Source of the DNA: Bog-473 sp963779735
GTDB taxonomy: Bacteria; Actinomycetota; Acidimicrobiia; Acidimicrobiales; RAAP-2
Direction: 5' to 3'
DNA: 64,000 nucleotides
NCBI GenBank assembly: GCA_963779735.1
Contig: CAVZZJ010000009.1
Span: 186,001-250,000 of the forward strand
Shown here: piece after piece, positions 43,354 through 50,879 of the stretch
Layout of the letters: every line of letters starts with the position of its first letter
Numbering within the stretch: position 1 is the first letter of the stretch
Notes under the pieces: model-generated
Databases searched by the model: none
Told to the model about the DNA's origin: nothing
Seen by the model: the letters and a program-made list of their open reading frames with translations, nothing else
Made by a program: the position numbers and the translations under genes

Positions 43354-43370
43354 CTATACATTCTGTATAG
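43354..43370. promoter_or_regulatory. Perfect palindrome, likely Lrp-type operator
   Basis: CTATACA-TTC-TGTATAG is a perfect 7-3-7 inverted repeat. It lies 30 bases before the GTG of the Lrp-type gene and in the intergenic region shared with the divergent amidohydrolase series. Its size and AT-rich character fit an Lrp/AsnC dimer site, so autoregulation and control of the amidohydrolases are both plausible. Confidence 0.7.
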
Positions 43371-43400
43371 TTCGTTCAACCTCAATGGGAAGGATCCGGC

Positions 43401-43931
43401 GTGGTCGCGAATAACTCTCTCGATGCCCTCGACGTGGCGCTCATCAACGCACTTCACGAGCATCCGCGCATCGGGATGCTTGAATTGGCCCGCGTCACGG
43501 GCGTCGCACGCAACACCGTCACGGCACGGCTTCAGCGTCTGGAGGACGTCGGCATCATCAGCGGCCACGGCCCCGAACTCGATGTCTCTGCCGCCGGATT
43601 CGAAGTGCACGCATTCGTGATCCTCGAAATCGCCCAGGGCGCCATCGAGGACGTCGAATCGGTTCTGAAGGAACAGCCGGCAGTACTCGAAGCGTACGCG
43701 ATCACTGGCAACGGCGACGTGCTCTGCCGGGTTGCCGCCAGCTCCCACGCCGCGATGCAGAAAACCCTGGTGGACCTCAACAAGGCCTCCTCTATCGTCC
43801 GTTCGACCAGCATGATGGTCCTTTCCGAGGTCGTCCGCTGGCGCACCCTTCCCCTGCTCGAGCGCCACGCGGCAGCTACCGCCGGTCGGTCGACTCTGCG
43901 GCTACCCAGGCCGGCGCTTGGTCAACAGTGA
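43401..43931 (+). CDS. Lrp/AsnC-family transcriptional regulator
   Basis: A 176-residue Lrp/AsnC regulator. The winged helix spans about 5-55 (LDALDVALINALHEHPRIGMLELARVTGVARNTVTARLQRLEDVGII); the RAM domain follows with EVHAFVILEIAQG and EAYAITGNGDVLCRVAA. It has a GTG start with GGAAGGA upstream. A palindromic operator lies 30 bases before the start. It is paralogous to the regulator at 37.1 kb and the two bracket the binding-protein and amidohydrolase genes. The effector is unknown. Confidence 0.88.
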   Translation: MVANNSLDALDVALINALHEHPRIGMLELARVTGVARNTVTARLQRLEDVGIISGHGPELDVSAAGFEVHAFVILEIAQGAIEDVESVLKEQPAVLEAYAITGNGDVLCRVAASSHAAMQKTLVDLNKASSIVRSTSMMVLSEVVRWRTLPLLERHAAATAGRSTLRLPRPALGQQ

Positions 43932-44476
43932 GCGAAGCGAGACCACTCCTCGAAAGCACGTGTCTTCGGCGGGGGATGGATCACATTGGGGAAGACGCAC
44001 AAGCGGTCGGGACGAAATCAGAACTCGAGGGGTTTGACCCGATGTCACACCCGGCCAGGTTCACGGTTGACCAACCCGGCACAGCGGCTACGGACGGCAG
44101 GACAGGCCGGATCTAAGGATCAGAACGAAGCTGGGCGGGTGCGATTGCCTACTGGCGACAACTCCGGACACATAATGCCTGCTCAGGTCCCTGATCGTGG
44201 GACGCTACTACGTGCACATACCTCTCCAGATCGGTGCTCCAGGGCCATGATTCGGTCTTACATTTTGATATCTCGCCGGCGCAAGGTTCACGGTCAGGCG
44301 GCGGAGCGGCCAGGGCAGCCCGCTCGACAGGATGGCGGCACGTACCCGATCGCGTGCCTCACGCACCGCTGCGTCGGGAAGACCGACGATGGTGAAGCCG
44401 GGCAGACCATTGGAGAGGTGGACCTCGACGGATACGGGTTGCCCGATCACTCTCCGTGCACCCCGTCGGCGCTGAG
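43932..44476. other. Decayed 545-base stretch with comM copy C
   Basis: No intact gene. It holds comM copy C (44277-44450) and, near 44057-44077, a short piece (CAGGTTCACGGTTGACCA) that resembles the boundary of comM copy B. The rest has no recognisable content. It lies between a regulator and a truncated methyltransferase, in a zone of broken genes. Confidence 0.5.
44277..44450 (-). pseudogene. comM (YifB) fragment, copy C
   Basis: The longest of three comM pieces. From a GTG at 44450 the minus strand encodes 58 residues of the ComM N-terminal domain: SVEVHLSNGLPGFTIVGLPD, then AAVREARDRVRAAILSSG and LPWPLRRLTVNLAP. The frame is intact here, but the match ends after NLAP and the AAA+ ATPase domain is missing. 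Copies A and B stop at the same point. The part beyond GTG toward 44476 shows no further match. Confidence 0.85.
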
Positions 44477-45373
44477 CTAAGGGCGCCCTTCGAATATGAG
44501 ATTGAACGGCGTCTCAGTTGCACGATGGAATGAAGAGAAGCCAGCCGTGTCGGCCACCTCTTTGAGCCTGCCCTCGCCGGCCTGGGCTCCGAGCCCAGCA
44601 CCAACCTCTTGCGACAACGAAGCCGGCGTGCAGACCAGCGTCGAGACTGAGTAGAAGACCCGGCCGATGGGATTGAGATTGTCGGCGAGGTCATCGTTGG
44701 CAAAGGGCTCGACCAACAGCCAGTGTCCGTCAGCTTTGAGCGACTGGCGCGTGTGGCGGGCTGCGCCAACCGGGTCACCCATGTCGTGCAGGCAATCGAA
44801 GTGACAGACCAGGTCGAAGTCGGTTCCCGGATACTCCTTTGCCGAGGCCACTTCGAACATGACCCGGTCTGACACCCCCGCCCTGGCAGCAGCCTCCTTG
44901 GCATGACGGATCGAGGGCTCGTGGTAGTCGAATCCCCAAAACTGGGAGTTCGGGTAAGCCGCAGCCATGATGATCGTCGACGCGCCGTAGCCGCAGCCGA
45001 ATCGGCCATCGGCCACTCGGCCTCCGTTACGGAGTTTGGCGTCCGCGCCATCGAGAGCGGGGATCCAGGACTGGACCAGGTTGGCCGCATAGCCGGGGCG
45101 GAAGAAACGCTCGGTGCCTTGGAACAGGTCGGGATCATGCTCATGCCATCCGATGCCGTCGCCTGTGCGAAAGGCGTCCACCGCTTTGGGGACGATACGA
45201 GTGGCGGCCAGCATCCCCTGGAAACCGCCTATCACGTAAGCCGGACTTGTCTCGTCTGCGAAGACGATGGCCTGTTCCTCGTTCAGCTCATAGCGGCCGT
45301 CGCCCGCATAGTCGACGTGCCCCGCCGCAGCGAGACCGCTCACCCAGTCCGTCGCCTCGACCCGGGCGATCAT
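44477..45373 (-). pseudogene. SAM-dependent methyltransferase of the Rv2258c type, N-terminally truncated
   Basis: The remaining frame (about 298 residues from a possible ATG at 45373) has a methyltransferase domain: GRFGCGYGASTIIMAAAYPNSQFWGFDYHEPSI (motif I and post-I), EYPGTDFDLVCHFDCLHDMGDP and HWLLVEPFANDDL. Family members have about 350 residues and an N-terminal winged helix; here only its last helix survives (VEATDWVSGLAAAGHVDYAG). The break at about 45375 meets the broken end of the DNA glycosylase gene on the other strand. The residual frame is open and could still be made, but it lacks the dimer/winged-helix part. Confidence 0.65.
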
Positions 45374-45374
45374 C

Positions 45375-45796
45375 ACGCATCTGCAACAGCGATTTGAAGG
45401 CCATATGCCATCGCCCGCCGAGTTGCTCGCGGCTGACCCGAAAGTGCTCAGGGATAGTGGGTTCTCATCTCGAAAGGGCGACACATTGCGAGCGCTTGCT
45501 CAGAGGTTCGTCGACGGGCGTCTGAGCGAAGAGGCCTTTGCGGGCATGACGGACCCAGAGATCGAAGCGGCACTGACAGAGTCCCCGGGATCGGACCATG
45601 GACAGCGCGCGGCTTCTTGCTGGTCGCCCTCAACCGGCCCGACGTGTTCCTCTCGGGCGACCCGGCGCTTCGACGCACGATCCAGCGAGAGTACGCGTTT
45701 GACCACCTGCCGACCGACGAGGAGTTGCTCGAGCTCTCAGACCGCTGGCGGCCGTACCGGAGCCTCGCGGTCAGCTACCTGTTCGCATCCGAGTAG
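45375..45796 (+). pseudogene. DNA-3-methyladenine glycosylase (AlkA/HhH-GPD), truncated and frameshifted
   Basis: The + strand carries the C-terminal half of an HhH-GPD glycosylase: LQQRFEGHMPSPAELLAADP, LRDSGFSSRKGDTLRALA, GMTDPEIEAALTESPG, and after a shift near 45590, DVFLSGDPALRRTIQREYAF and ELSDRWRPYRSLAVSYLF. One missing base in the IGPWTxxG-type helix-hairpin-helix turn breaks the frame, and about half of the protein at the N terminus is absent. AlkA-type enzymes remove alkylated bases. The left end joins the truncated methyltransferase gene. Confidence 0.8.
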
Positions 45797-46059
45797 GACG
45801 GACAGCATCGAGGGACACGGTGGGAGTCATCGCCACTCGAGGATCGGAGATGTCACATCTTGAAACGTCGTAGGGGCCAAAGAGAGCGCCCTGCGCACGA
45901 AGGCCGGCCGAAATCCCCGATGGCCCCCGCTCCCTCGCCCCCCTCGCCCCCGTCACCCCGTCACCCCCTCCGCCCCTCACCCCTCACCCCTCGCCCCCCA
46001 CCGCACCGTGTCTCCACGGCCTTGGGCGCCCGCCGGCTCCCTATTGGCACCTCGGGGGC
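45797..46059. repeat. C-rich low-complexity stretch before the RHH gene
   Basis: This gap holds a strongly C-rich, purine-poor block (about 45933-46010) of repeated CCCCCTCGCCC, CCCGTCACC and CCCCTCACC units on the + strand, so the minus strand is G-rich and could form quadruplexes. It separates the decayed zone from the RHH/DUF4097 operon. No gene is seen. Confidence 0.55.
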
Positions 46060-46094
46060 TTGCAATGACGCCATATTGGTGCCATAGTGGCACC
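46060..46094 (+). promoter_or_regulatory. Promoter and palindromic operator of the RHH/DUF4097 operon
   Basis: TTGCAA (46060-46065) and CATAGT (46083-46088) are 17 bases apart and form a plausible promoter. The perfect palindrome GGTGCCA-TAG-TGGCACC (46078-46094) covers the -10 and ends one base before the ATG at 46096, so the mRNA would be leaderless and repression by a protein on this site would block RNA polymerase. A 16-base block of this promoter (CGCCATATTGGTGCCA, 46069-46084) recurs exactly before the P450 at 56.1 kb. Confidence 0.65.
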
Positions 46095-46095
46095 C

Positions 46096-46608
46096 ATGGA
46101 CCTGCAGCCGCACGTAGACGAGATCCACCGCCAGCTCGGCACGGCCGCCGCCGCTGGGGGTGAGGACGCTCGGGCCCTGGCCGAACGACTGCTGGCGCCT
46201 CTCGACGCGGCGGTCCGTCTCACCCTCCTAGAGGTACTGGCGGCCGCCGTCCAGGAGATCACGTGCGAGCTGGCGCCGGGTTCGGTGGAGGTGCGGCTGA
46301 GGGGCCGCGACCCCGAGTTCGTCATCTCCACCCCGTCCGACGTGGCCGGGGACGATCAGGCGGGCGGAACGGTCCCCGACGTCGGCTCGCTCGCCGGGGA
46401 CGGGGGCGAGATGTCCCGGATCAACCTACGCCTGCCCGACCAGCTCAAGGTCCGCGTCGATCAGGCCGCGGCCAGCGAGGGCCTCTCGGCCAACGCCTGG
46501 CTCGTCCGGGCGGCCGCCGCCGCTCTCGAACGCGCCGACCCCCCGGGGCGGTTGGACCGCCGCGGCCCGCAGGGTGCACAGCGCTTCACCGGCTGGGCGC
46601 GCTCGTGA
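46096..46608 (+). CDS. Ribbon-helix-helix (HicB/CopG-like) regulator
   Basis: A 170-residue protein with an uncharacterised N-terminal part (DLQPHVDEIHRQLGTAAAAG and LLEVLAAAVQEITCELAPGS) and a C-terminal ribbon-helix-helix DNA-binding domain (SRINLRLPDQLKVRVDQAAASEGLSANAWLVRAAAAALE). ATG at 46096 is preferred over the in-frame GTG at 46087, which lies inside the operator. Streptomycetes have similar pairs annotated as HicB-type antitoxin plus DUF4097 protein. The palindrome over its own promoter suggests autorepression. The DUF4097 gene follows after 56 bases. Confidence 0.75.
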   Translation: MDLQPHVDEIHRQLGTAAAAGGEDARALAERLLAPLDAAVRLTLLEVLAAAVQEITCELAPGSVEVRLRGRDPEFVISTPSDVAGDDQAGGTVPDVGSLAGDGGEMSRINLRLPDQLKVRVDQAAASEGLSANAWLVRAAAAALERADPPGRLDRRGPQGAQRFTGWARS

Positions 46609-46664
46609 CCCGAAACGCTCGCACCACAAAGACCGATGTACCACTACCCGAGGAAAGGACCGTC

Positions 46665-47492
46665 ATGCCAACCTTCGACACCCCCCAGCCGATAGCGATC
46701 AGCGTGGAGATCGGCGTCGGTGACCTGCGGATCGTGGCGAGCGACCGAGCCGACACCGTGGTCGAGGTGCGGCCCAGCGACCCCGCCAAGCCCGCCGACG
46801 TGACCGCCGCCGAAGAGACCAGCGTGGAGTACGCCCGCGGCGTACTCCGGGTCAGAGCGAACGGCGGCTTGAGGCGCTACGGCCTGCGCGGGGGCCGCGC
46901 GTCGATTGAGGTGCGCATGGAGGTCCCAACCGGCTCGCGGCTGCGCGGTCATGCCGGGCTCGCCGCCCTGCGTTGCGCGGGAGTACTGGGCGAATGCCAC
47001 TACAAGACCGGAGCCGGCGACATCACGTTGGAGCAGGTCGCCGGGGCGACCGACCTGGCCACGGGCACCGGGGCCGTCAGGGTCGATTGGATCGGCGGTG
47101 CGACGACGATCAAGAACAGCAACGGCGACGTCCGGATCGGGCAGGCCGAGGGAGATCTTCAGGTGAGGACGGCCAACGGCGAGATCGAAGTTGACCGATC
47201 CCGGGCGTCGGTTACGGCCAAGACGGCCAACGGCCACATCCGCCTCGGCGAGGTGGATCGGGGCGTCATCGTCGCCGAGACGGCGCTCGGCAACGTGGAT
47301 GTGGCCGTCCGTTCGGGGGTGGCCGCCTGGTTGGACCTTCACACCAACTTTGGCCAGGTGCGCAACCTTCTGGAGCTGAGTCGGCAGCCGGAGCCATCCC
47401 AGGACGCGCTCAAGGTGCGGGCGCGGACTCACTTCGGCGACGTCTCCATCCGCCGCGCCTACATCGGCGACAACGGGCAGGACGCAGCGTGA
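46665..47492 (+). CDS. DUF4097-type beta-strand repeat protein
   Basis: A 275-residue protein of the DUF4097 (putative adhesin/LiaG-like) family. After an N-terminal part (ISVEIGVGDLRIVASDRADTVVEV), a series of about 20-residue beta strands with GD/GN turns forms a solenoid: CHYKTGAGDITLEQV, TDLATGTGAVRVDWI, KNSNGDVRIGQAEG, TANGEIEVDRSR, TANGHIRLGEVD, ETALGNVDVAV, TNFGQVRNLL. No signal peptide is present, so it is probably cytosolic. The ATG at 46665 has AGGAAAGG nearby. It is the partner of the RHH regulator; the function is unknown. Confidence 0.8.
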   Translation: MPTFDTPQPIAISVEIGVGDLRIVASDRADTVVEVRPSDPAKPADVTAAEETSVEYARGVLRVRANGGLRRYGLRGGRASIEVRMEVPTGSRLRGHAGLAALRCAGVLGECHYKTGAGDITLEQVAGATDLATGTGAVRVDWIGGATTIKNSNGDVRIGQAEGDLQVRTANGEIEVDRSRASVTAKTANGHIRLGEVDRGVIVAETALGNVDVAVRSGVAAWLDLHTNFGQVRNLLELSRQPEPSQDALKVRARTHFGDVSIRRAYIGDNGQDAA

Positions 47493-47501
47493 CGGGAACG
47501 C

Positions 47502-48491
47502 CTAGTCGACACCACCGGTAGGCGGGTCACCCTTTTCCGCTCGCACACCACTCCCCGGCTGGCGAGCGGCGCAGTAGGTGTCGATCAGCCTTCGATACCG
47601 ATCGGCGATGATGGTGACCGCCTGCTTCCGCTCGATGCGCCCGGCGATCAGATCCTGCAGCGCAGCCTCCCAGAGACTGCGGCCGACGGCGAAGCCGGCG
47701 AACCCCGGCAGAGGCGCAGCCACGTCAATCCAGTGCTCGACCTGCTCCATCGGGGCATCTCGGCCGAGGACGATGCATTCGGCCGGGAAGGCCGTCTCGG
47801 CGGCTACCGTCCGGAGGACCAGCTCGGCGCCGTCGGTGGTCTCGTAGCCTTCGAGTTTCCAGACCGTCGGATGCACCCCTCCGTCATTGAACGACCCGAT
47901 CGTCTCGGCCGTCAACGCCGGTCGGACATCACGGTCGAAGTGGAACCGGTCCTCGCTCCGCGCCAGCTGTTCCCTGGTGGCAGGGACGAGGAGCTCGAAG
48001 AGCCACGGCCGCCCAGAACGTTCGGCCCAGGTAGACACCTCGGCCAGCCGCTCTATCTGCGTCGTCCGATCGTCGGGCTTGTTGGCCGGGTTGTAGCGGA
48101 CCAGGACCTTGAAGAAGTCCGGGTCAAACGCCTCCACGTGTTCGGGGTAGCGGTCGCCGTACTCCAGCTCGAAGAGCTCGGTCCCGCTCTTCTCGATGGG
48201 CATGGCCAACACGAACCCGTCGGCCTTGGCCCGCCTAGCCACGTCGGCACCGAGCCTCTCATCGACGAGAACTCCGGCACGACCGGTGGCGAGACCGTCG
48301 GCCACCGCTTGGCGTGCGCCTTCGTAAATGACCATTTTGGTGTTCCGCATGTCGGCCAGCTGCGGCTCGGTCGGGGCACCTTCGACGCCGAACAGGATAC
48401 GACCGTAGGATGCCCGGTGATCCATAGCGAGGATGAACAGCGGCGAATCGGCCGACGGCTCATAGCCCTTCTCGCGCTCGGATTCAGTCAT
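47502..48491 (-). CDS. DUF2090 family protein, IolC-C-terminal-like aldolase
   Basis: A 329-residue protein of the DUF2090 family, similar to the C-terminal half of some IolC proteins linked to 2-deoxy-5-keto-gluconate 6-phosphate metabolism. Marks are LFILAMDHRASYGRILFG at the N terminus, GVLVDERLGADVARRAK, FKVLVRYNPAN, WLFELLVPAT and GFAVGRSLWEAAL, all TIM-barrel aldolase-like strands. The enzymatic role is inferred by family only. It converges with the DUF4097 gene with nine bases between the stops. Confidence 0.78.
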   Translation of the reverse strand: MTESEREKGYEPSADSPLFILAMDHRASYGRILFGVEGAPTEPQLADMRNTKMVIYEGARQAVADGLATGRAGVLVDERLGADVARRAKADGFVLAMPIEKSGTELFELEYGDRYPEHVEAFDPDFFKVLVRYNPANKPDDRTTQIERLAEVSTWAERSGRPWLFELLVPATREQLARSEDRFHFDRDVRPALTAETIGSFNDGGVHPTVWKLEGYETTDGAELVLRTVAAETAFPAECIVLGRDAPMEQVEHWIDVAAPLPGFAGFAVGRSLWEAALQDLIAGRIERKQAVTIIADRYRRLIDTYCAARQPGSGVRAEKGDPPTGGVD

Positions 48492-48658
48492 CTGCTCGCC
48501 CGCGGCCAGCGGTTCCTAAACCGAGTGCGACGTGAGGGGCAAGAGGACAATGCAAGGCTCCGATTCCTGCCCCGCATCCTACGCGATGGCAATCCTATTG
48601 GGCTCGCCGTCGAGTGAACCCTTGGCGGCAGTGGACGTCGAGCTGCCGGGGCGGTCGC

Positions 48659-48859
48659 TCAGTCCGGCGTGGCCCGGGGGCGGCCACGCCGGGGCAGCGG
48701 TGCCGCCTGCGTGGGCATGCGTCCCGCCTCGCGCAAGGCCCTCCGCAGGAGCACCTCTATCTGGGCATTGACGCTGCGCAGCTCGTCGTTGGCCCAGCGG
48801 CTGATGGCGTCGTGCACCGCCGGATCGACGCGCAGCAGGATCTGTCGCCGCTCGCTCAC
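48659..48859 (-). CDS. Small ribbon-helix-helix (Arc-like) protein
   Basis: A 66-residue Arc/HicB-like RHH protein: ILLRVDPAVHDAISRWANDELRSVNAQIEVLLRRALREAG is the strand-helix-helix core, followed by a basic tail (PRRGRPRATPD). The GTG start overlaps the TGA of the SPFH gene by four bases, so the two are translationally coupled. A natural target for it is the 37-bp perfect palindrome just before the SPFH gene. It may also act as an antitoxin-like partner, though no toxin fold is seen. Confidence 0.82.
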   Translation of the reverse strand: MSERRQILLRVDPAVHDAISRWANDELRSVNAQIEVLLRRALREAGRMPTQAAPLPRRGRPRATPD

Positions 48860-49806
48860 GTATAGAGCGAGCCCGTGTTGACGACCGGCGACGGTGGCTG
48901 GTCGCCACACAGCACCACCATCAGGTTGCTCACCATGGCGGCCGTCCGCTCCTCGTCGAGCGAGACGACGCCTCCCTCGCTCAGCCGGTTGAGCGCCATC
49001 TCCACCATTCCCACCGCGCCCTCCACGATGCGCGAGCGGGCCGCCACCACCGCGTTGGCCTGTTGACGCCGCAGCATGGCCTGCGCGATCTCCTGCGCGT
49101 AGGCCAGATGGGAGATCCGGACCTCGACGATCTCGACGCCGGCAATGGAGACGCGCTCGGCCACCTCGGCCGCCAACTGCGCCGAGACGATGTCGGTGGA
49201 TCCCCGGAGCGACGTCCCGGCGCCCGTCGTGTCGTCGTAGGGATGGCTCGTGGCGACATGACGCAGCGCCGACTCGGCCTGCACGGAGACGAAATCCCCG
49301 TAGCTGTCCACGGCGTAGGTGGACCTGGCCGTGTCGGCGACCTGCCAGACGACGATCGCCGCGATCTCGACCGGGTTGCCGTCGGCGTCGTTGACCTTCA
49401 GGTGGCCGGTCTCGAAGTTGCGGACCCTGATGCTGACCCGGCGGCGCGCGGTCAGCGGGGCGACCCACCAAAAGCCGGGGCGGCGGACGGTGCCGATGTA
49501 GCGGCCGAAGAACTGGAGCACCGAGGTCTGGCCCGGGGGGACGATGACCAGCGACGTGACCACCAAGACGAAGACCACGATCGGCAGCACGATCCACGTC
49601 GTGCCGTCCTTGCCGGCGGCCACCGCGCCGGCGATGCAGCCGGCGAGCACGATGACGCCGAACCAGCCGATGGCGGCGAAGGCGGGGCGCTCGGTGATGT
49701 CGACCCGGGCGCCCTGGTGCCCGACGGGTGCGGCGGCGGCGCCGGTGGTTCCGGTGGCTCCGGTGGCTCCGGTGGCTCCGGCGATAGGTGATGGGGTGCT
49801 GTCCAC
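48856..49806 (-). CDS. SPFH-domain membrane protein
   Basis: A 316-residue SPFH/band-7 protein. Residues 1-35 are a Gly/Ala/Thr-rich tail, two hydrophobic segments (about 42-62 and 71-92) anchor it, then the SPFH domain follows: IVPPGQTSVLQFFGRYIGTVRRPGFWWVAPL, VRNFETGHLKVNDADGNPVEIAAIVVWQV, RHVATSHPYDD, AGVEIVEVRISHLAYAQEIAQAMLRRQQANAVVAAR. This is the YdaS/SPFH-RHH arrangement found in some actinobacteria; SPFH proteins form membrane microdomains and protease scaffolds. It is coupled to the small RHH gene and preceded by a strong AGGAGGA site and a 37-bp palindrome. Confidence 0.85.
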   Translation of the reverse strand: MDSTPSPIAGATGATGATGTTGAAAAPVGHQGARVDITERPAFAAIGWFGVIVLAGCIAGAVAAGKDGTTWIVLPIVVFVLVVTSLVIVPPGQTSVLQFFGRYIGTVRRPGFWWVAPLTARRRVSIRVRNFETGHLKVNDADGNPVEIAAIVVWQVADTARSTYAVDSYGDFVSVQAESALRHVATSHPYDDTTGAGTSLRGSTDIVSAQLAAEVAERVSIAGVEIVEVRISHLAYAQEIAQAMLRRQQANAVVAARSRIVEGAVGMVEMALNRLSEGGVVSLDEERTAAMVSNLMVVLCGDQPPSPVVNTGSLYT

Positions 49807-49817
49807 GGTGTTCCTCC

Positions 49818-49854
49818 TGATAAAAGTGATATCTAATAGATATCACTTTTATCA
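49818..49854. promoter_or_regulatory. 37-bp perfect palindrome (16-5-16), operator of the SPFH-RHH operon
   Basis: TGATAAAAGTGATATC, five bases TAATA, then GATATCACTTTTATCA: both 16-base arms pair perfectly. It is strongly AT-rich in a GC-rich region, lies 11 bases upstream of the SPFH ATG, and its last bases join the ribosome binding site. It can work as a DNA operator, and in RNA it would form a strong hairpin near the start. Two copies of a short RHH-size box (AAAGTGATATC) face each other. Confidence 0.75.
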
Positions 49855-49948
49855 CCGGTCGGCTAGCCCCCGATGCCTGGGCGATCCCCGGCGGAGTCCG
49901 CCGCGCCGGGCGTCGACGGCGGATGGTCACCGTGACCGGCACCGCACG

Positions 49949-50863
49949 TCAGCTGCTGATGGTGCCGTCCCTTCCGCCGCCCGGCCGCGCCAGGGAGGCA
50001 GCACGCGCCGCCAGGGCCGGGGCCCGCAGGCGGTGGCACGCTTCGTCGAATGCCGGGGTGGGCCCGCGCCATTCGAGGTCGGCGACCTGTGCCAACAGGG
50101 ATCGCTCGACCCGGAGCGTGGCTAGCACGCGAAACAGCTCCACCAGATCGCGCTGGTCCCGCAGAGTGGCCGCCAGCCGTTCCGCCCCGCGGACCGCCTT
50201 GCGCACCGCGGGATCCCAGTGCGCGACGTCGTCCGGAACGGAGTCGAGATGTACGTAGTGCGCCAGGACCACCGCGGCCGAGCGCTTGCCCCACCCGCTC
50301 AGGCCGGGGAACCCGTCGGCGGCATCGCCCACCAGCGCCAGCCAGTCCGGGATGGAGGTGGGCGACACCCCGAACTTGGCCCGTACGCCGTCCTCGTCGA
50401 TGAGCAGGTCCTTGCGGCGATCGAGCTGCACGACCCGGCGTCCGGCCACGCACTGGGACAGGTCCTTGTCCGGCGTGCAGATGATCACCTGCTCGACGCC
50501 GTGGTCGTCGGCGGCCACGGCTGCGGCCGATGCCAGCGCATCGTCGGCTTCGAGGTCGACCATGGGCCAGACCACGACCCCGAGTGCCCAAAGGGCCTCC
50601 TCCACCATGTCGAACTGCGATCGGAGGACCTCGGGCACCTCCTCCCCGGTCTTGTAGCCCGGCCACAGCTCGTTGCGGAACGAGGGGATCACGTGGTCGG
50701 TGGCCACCCCTAGGTGCGTGACGCCCCCCTCGAGCATGGCGAGCACCGTGGCGACCACGCCGTAGGTGGCGCCGATCTCCGCTCCGTCCTCGCCCGCCCT
50801 CGGAGGCTGCCCGAAGAAGTGGCGGAACAGCTCGTAGGTCCCGTCGAGGAGATGCACGCGCAC
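49949..50863 (-). CDS. 5'-3' exonuclease (PolA N-terminal domain-like)
   Basis: A 304-residue stand-alone flap/5' nuclease of the PolA exonuclease family. Motifs: HLLDGTYELFRHFFG (first metal Asp), GVATDHVIPSFRNELWPGYKTG, EADDALASAA (Asp cluster), IICTPDKDLSQCV (Asp pair), and GDAADGFPGLSGWGKRSAAVVLAHY, the H3TH region. Such proteins remove RNA primers or flaps. The GTG start is followed by the standard strand. Downstream, on the same strand, the frame ends near the SPFH upstream region. It is not obviously linked to the SPFH operon. Confidence 0.87.
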   Translation of the reverse strand: MRVHLLDGTYELFRHFFGQPPRAGEDGAEIGATYGVVATVLAMLEGGVTHLGVATDHVIPSFRNELWPGYKTGEEVPEVLRSQFDMVEEALWALGVVVWPMVDLEADDALASAAAVAADDHGVEQVIICTPDKDLSQCVAGRRVVQLDRRKDLLIDEDGVRAKFGVSPTSIPDWLALVGDAADGFPGLSGWGKRSAAVVLAHYVHLDSVPDDVAHWDPAVRKAVRGAERLAATLRDQRDLVELFRVLATLRVERSLLAQVADLEWRGPTPAFDEACHRLRAPALAARAASLARPGGGRDGTISS

Positions 50864-50879
50864 CGGTTCCGCCCTGGTC

